A stretch of 64,000 nucleotides of DNA from Flagellimonas eckloniae. Lineage in GTDB: Bacteria; Bacteroidota; Bacteroidia; Flavobacteriales; Flavobacteriaceae. The stretch covers positions 1,116,001 to 1,180,000 of the forward strand of contig NZ_LCTZ01000002.1 of the NCBI RefSeq assembly GCF_001413955.1, in the 5' to 3' direction. Positions 61,516-64,000 of this stretch are shown one piece after another. A program made the position numbers and the translations under genes. The notes below the pieces were generated by a model that was not told where the DNA came from, did no database searches, and was given only the letters and a program-made list of their open reading frames with translations. The stretch's first letter is position 1, and the number at the start of each line of letters is the position of its first letter.

Positions 61516-64000
61516 CTAGTTTATAATGGAATCATAAATAACTTGCTGAATCCTTGTCCTAAGTCCCGACTTCACCAAAAGCGTATTGCTTGCCGTTGGG
61601 TATGTTCTATTGGATAAAAACACATAAACCAACTCCTCTTCTGGGTCCGCCCAGGTATAAGTTCCTGTAAAACCGCTATGCCCAAAACTTTTTCTTGAAA
61701 CACACCCACAGGTTGGTCCTTTTTCTTTTAACTGGGGTTTATCAAAACCCACTCCCCGTCTAACATCTTTATGACAAAAATAACAGGTGTTGAATTTTTT
61801 TATGGTCCGTTCATCTAGAAAACGCTTGCCTCCGTAAAGCCCGCCTTGTAGGTACATTTGCATAATTTTTGCCACATCATTGGCGTTACTGAACAATCCT
61901 GCATGACCCCCTACTCCACCTTGCATTGCAGCACCCATATCGTGTACATACCCCTGTACAGTTTGGTACCTATAATATTTATCTTCTTCGGAAGGGACTA
62001 TTTCATCTTTTGGAAATCTGTTCAATGGATTGAAGGAAGTATGCTCCAAGCCCATTGGAGTGTACAAAAACTCATTAATCAGTTCATCCAAAGATTTTCC
62101 GTACGTATCCTCAATATATTTTTTAAAGACATAATAGGCAACGTCGCTATAGCGATATCTATTGGATTTTAAGGATTGCCTACCAATTCTATTGTAAATT
62201 GAATCCTTGTAAGCGTCTGTTAAATAGAGGTGATCCGAAACCTTATATGAAAATCCTTCTGTGGGTTGATTTCTATAAAAATCAGAAGATGGTTTTCTGT
62301 TTTTCGTCAAAGTATCAATATAAAATGCGATCCAAGAAGGCAAACGCCCATAATGGGATAGCGCCTTTAGCACCGTTACATCTTTTAATTCCGAAGATTC
62401 ATATTCAGGAACCAATTCTTTGAATGTATTGTTCAAAGCAATCTTGCCCTCTTCCTCCATTTTCATTATCAGCGGTAATGTTGAAAGGATTTTGGTCAAA
62501 GATGCTAAGTCGTAAATGTGTTCTCCATTGATTCTTTCCTCAGAGGTATAGGTTGGCTTTCCAAAACTCTTATTATATACCACCTTCCCTCTTTTTGCAA
62601 TCAAGACTTGTGCTCCGGGATACATCAAAGAATCCAATCCAACATGTACCAAACTATCAACAGAAGCCAATTTACTTGAACTTAACCCTACTCTTTCTGG
62701 AATACTGTACCCCAATCTGTGTAACGGTTTTAATTCAACCCCACTATGTACAGGAAGTTCCAAATGCGAAGAAACGGGTAGCTTTCCATTTGCCCCAATG
62801 GCACCAAAAATGACCTCAGCAGCTTTTTTCTGTGCGATGGCACTGTTTTGATATGCCACCACTACCCCATCAATAGTGTTAAAATGCGCCACATCTAACA
62901 GCGAATACGGTTTTGCAAATACAGTGAGTATGGTGTTGCTGGTTCTTAATCTGGAAATTTCCTGTAGCCAAAAAAGTTCGTTCTCTGAAAATTTATATCC
63001 CTTCCACGGGCTTTCATTGTTTTTGTGAAAACCTATAATCACCAAATTGAAATCTTTCAGGTTATTTCTATATCCAGCGGCATCTTTAGCCTCTATTTGG
63101 GTAACTTTTGCATACATCGATAACGTTTCCAAAAAGGTTTTACCCGAATCGTCACCAAATTTCACATAGGCAATTTTCTTGTTTTCCAATTTTTTAATCG
63201 GAAGCAGGGAAAAGTTATTTTTTGCCACTGTAATGGCATTCTCCATAGCCTCCTCATAAATTACATCATTTTCAACACCATTTAAATCCTCATAAAGATG
63301 TTCCAGTTCAATAGGTTGATAGTTATGCAAACCGGCCTTGTACTTGGCCATCAATATTTTTTTCACGGATGATGAAAGATGTGCTTCGGTAATTATGCCC
63401 TTGTTGTAAGCTTCAATCAACTTTTCTTTGGCTTTTAGTACATTTTCGGGCATTAATAAGACGTCGTTCCCAGCACGAAAGGCTTCAAGTTCCACCTCAC
63501 CTTCGTTGGCAAATTGAGAAACCGCTTTCATATTTAGCGCATCGGTGAAGACAAGACCTTTAAATCCTAGTTCTTTCTTTAACAACACAGAGACAATCTG
63601 TTCTGAAAGGGTTGAAGGAAGTCCTTCCCTAATCTCTATGTTTGGAACATCTAAATGTGCCACCATTACAGAGCTCAATCCATTTTTTATCAACGTTCTA
63701 AACGGATAAAGCTCAACGGAATCCAACCTTTCTTTGGTTGAGTTTATAATTGGTAAGGCTTTATGGGAGTCTGTTGCCGTATCACCATGACCGGGAAAAT
63801 GTTTCCCGCAGGACAAAACACCGGCTTGTTCCATGCCCCGCATAAATGCTGTTCCTTTTTGAGCAACACTTATAGGGTCTTCTCCAAAAGAACGATTTCC
63901 TATGATTGGATTTTTTGGATTATTGTTCACATCTATGTCTGGTGCAAAATTGATATGGACCCCAAGCCTTTTTGCATGTTTTCCTATTTGATGGCCCACT
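61516..64000 (-). CDS. GH3 (NagZ-like) / serine hydrolase fusion, 5' truncated
   Basis: About 828 C-terminal residues are visible; the frame runs off the window edge, so the start is missing. The GH3 domain has INFAPDIDVNN, NRSFGEDPISVA, KHFPGHGDTATDSH (NagZ His-Asp dyad) and LVFTDALNM (nucleophile Asp). A GH3 C-terminal-like domain follows. From about residue 440, a beta-lactamase/penicillin-binding-like domain carries DLASLTKIL (Ser-x-x-Lys) and RYSDVAYYVF (Tyr-Ser-Asp), with GHSGFTGTYTW (His-x-Gly) near the end. Such fusions are known in Bacteroidota and are thought to process cell-wall material. It lies upstream of bshA in the same direction, 30 bases away. Confidence 0.93.
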   Translation of the reverse strand, partial: VGHQIGKHAKRLGVHINFAPDIDVNNNPKNPIIGNRSFGEDPISVAQKGTAFMRGMEQAGVLSCGKHFPGHGDTATDSHKALPIINSTKERLDSVELYPFRTLIKNGLSSVMVAHLDVPNIEIREGLPSTLSEQIVSVLLKKELGFKGLVFTDALNMKAVSQFANEGEVELEAFRAGNDVLLMPENVLKAKEKLIEAYNKGIITEAHLSSSVKKILMAKYKAGLHNYQPIELEHLYEDLNGVENDVIYEEAMENAITVAKNNFSLLPIKKLENKKIAYVKFGDDSGKTFLETLSMYAKVTQIEAKDAAGYRNNLKDFNLVIIGFHKNNESPWKGYKFSENELFWLQEISRLRTSNTILTVFAKPYSLLDVAHFNTIDGVVVAYQNSAIAQKKAAEVIFGAIGANGKLPVSSHLELPVHSGVELKPLHRLGYSIPERVGLSSSKLASVDSLVHVGLDSLMYPGAQVLIAKRGKVVYNKSFGKPTYTSEERINGEHIYDLASLTKILSTLPLIMKMEEEGKIALNNTFKELVPEYESSELKDVTVLKALSHYGRLPSWIAFYIDTLTKNRKPSSDFYRNQPTEGFSYKVSDHLYLTDAYKDSIYNRIGRQSLKSNRYRYSDVAYYVFKKYIEDTYGKSLDELINEFLYTPMGLEHTSFNPLNRFPKDEIVPSEEDKYYRYQTVQGYVHDMGAAMQGGVGGHAGLFSNANDVAKIMQMYLQGGLYGGKRFLDERTIKKFNTCYFCHKDVRRGVGFDKPQLKEKGPTCGCVSRKSFGHSGFTGTYTWADPEEELVYVFLSNRTYPTASNTLLVKSGLRTRIQQVIYDSIIN

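Overview
The window is a chromosomal segment of a marine-type Flavobacteriaceae member (Bacteroidota). The evidence is the gliding genes gldF and gldG, two giant secreted proteins with type IX secretion (T9SS) C-terminal domains, Bacteroidota-style TAnnTTTG promoter boxes, Bacteroidota lipoprotein signals, and low G+C apart from one striking island. I cannot name the genus from sequence alone. I see no tRNA, rRNA, CRISPR array, transposase or integrase.

Layout. (1) 1-8075 is housekeeping: the end of a SAM hydrolase gene, a small monooxygenase-like gene, gldF, gldG, dnaN, a DUF4870 gene (minus strand), mnmE and two PAP2 phosphatases. (2) 8210-8950 is a CpsB/Wzb-type PHP phosphatase, the usual partner of a Wzc tyrosine kinase. 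(3) 9011-26638 holds two tandem giant genes on the minus strand (about 2639 and 3161 residues). Each has a signal peptide, a sugar-dehydrogenase-like propeller, malectin, Kelch, CBM-like and PKD modules, and a T9SS sorting domain. Their first 2.6 kb are almost identical and much richer in G+C than the rest. (4) 26966-33226 (minus) encodes the Wzc-like kinase, a Wza-like export lipoprotein, a PglF/CapD-like dehydratase and a PglE-like aminotransferase. (5) 33469-54378 (mostly plus) is the polysaccharide assembly cluster: an animal-type UDP-glucose dehydrogenase, six glycosyltransferases, a surface lipoprotein with a lyase-like domain, four sulfotransferases (one inverted), gmd, fcl, a Wzx flippase, a Wzy polymerase, and PglC- and PglD-like proteins. 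(6) 54434-58539 (minus) is a sulfate-activation operon: cysQ, a DUF2061 gene, cysC, cysD and cysN. (7) 58580-64000 (minus) holds an OmpA-family protein, a small lipoprotein, bshA and a truncated GH3/serine-hydrolase fusion.

How it works together (inference). Regions 2 and 4-6 look like one Wzx/Wzy-dependent factory for a sulfated acidic exopolysaccharide or capsule. UDP-diacetylbacillosamine would come from the PglF, PglE and PglD types and be loaded on the lipid carrier by the PglC type. GDP-fucose comes from gmd and fcl, and UDP-glucuronate from the dehydrogenase. PAPS would be supplied by CysN, CysD and CysC, used by the four sulfotransferases, and the PAP by-product removed by CysQ. No sulfite-forming genes (cysH, cysI, cysJ) accompany the operon, so it looks dedicated to sulfonation. 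The twin giants lie between the phosphatase and kinase genes and carry many carbohydrate-binding modules, so they are candidates for surface proteins that bind or organise this polysaccharide.
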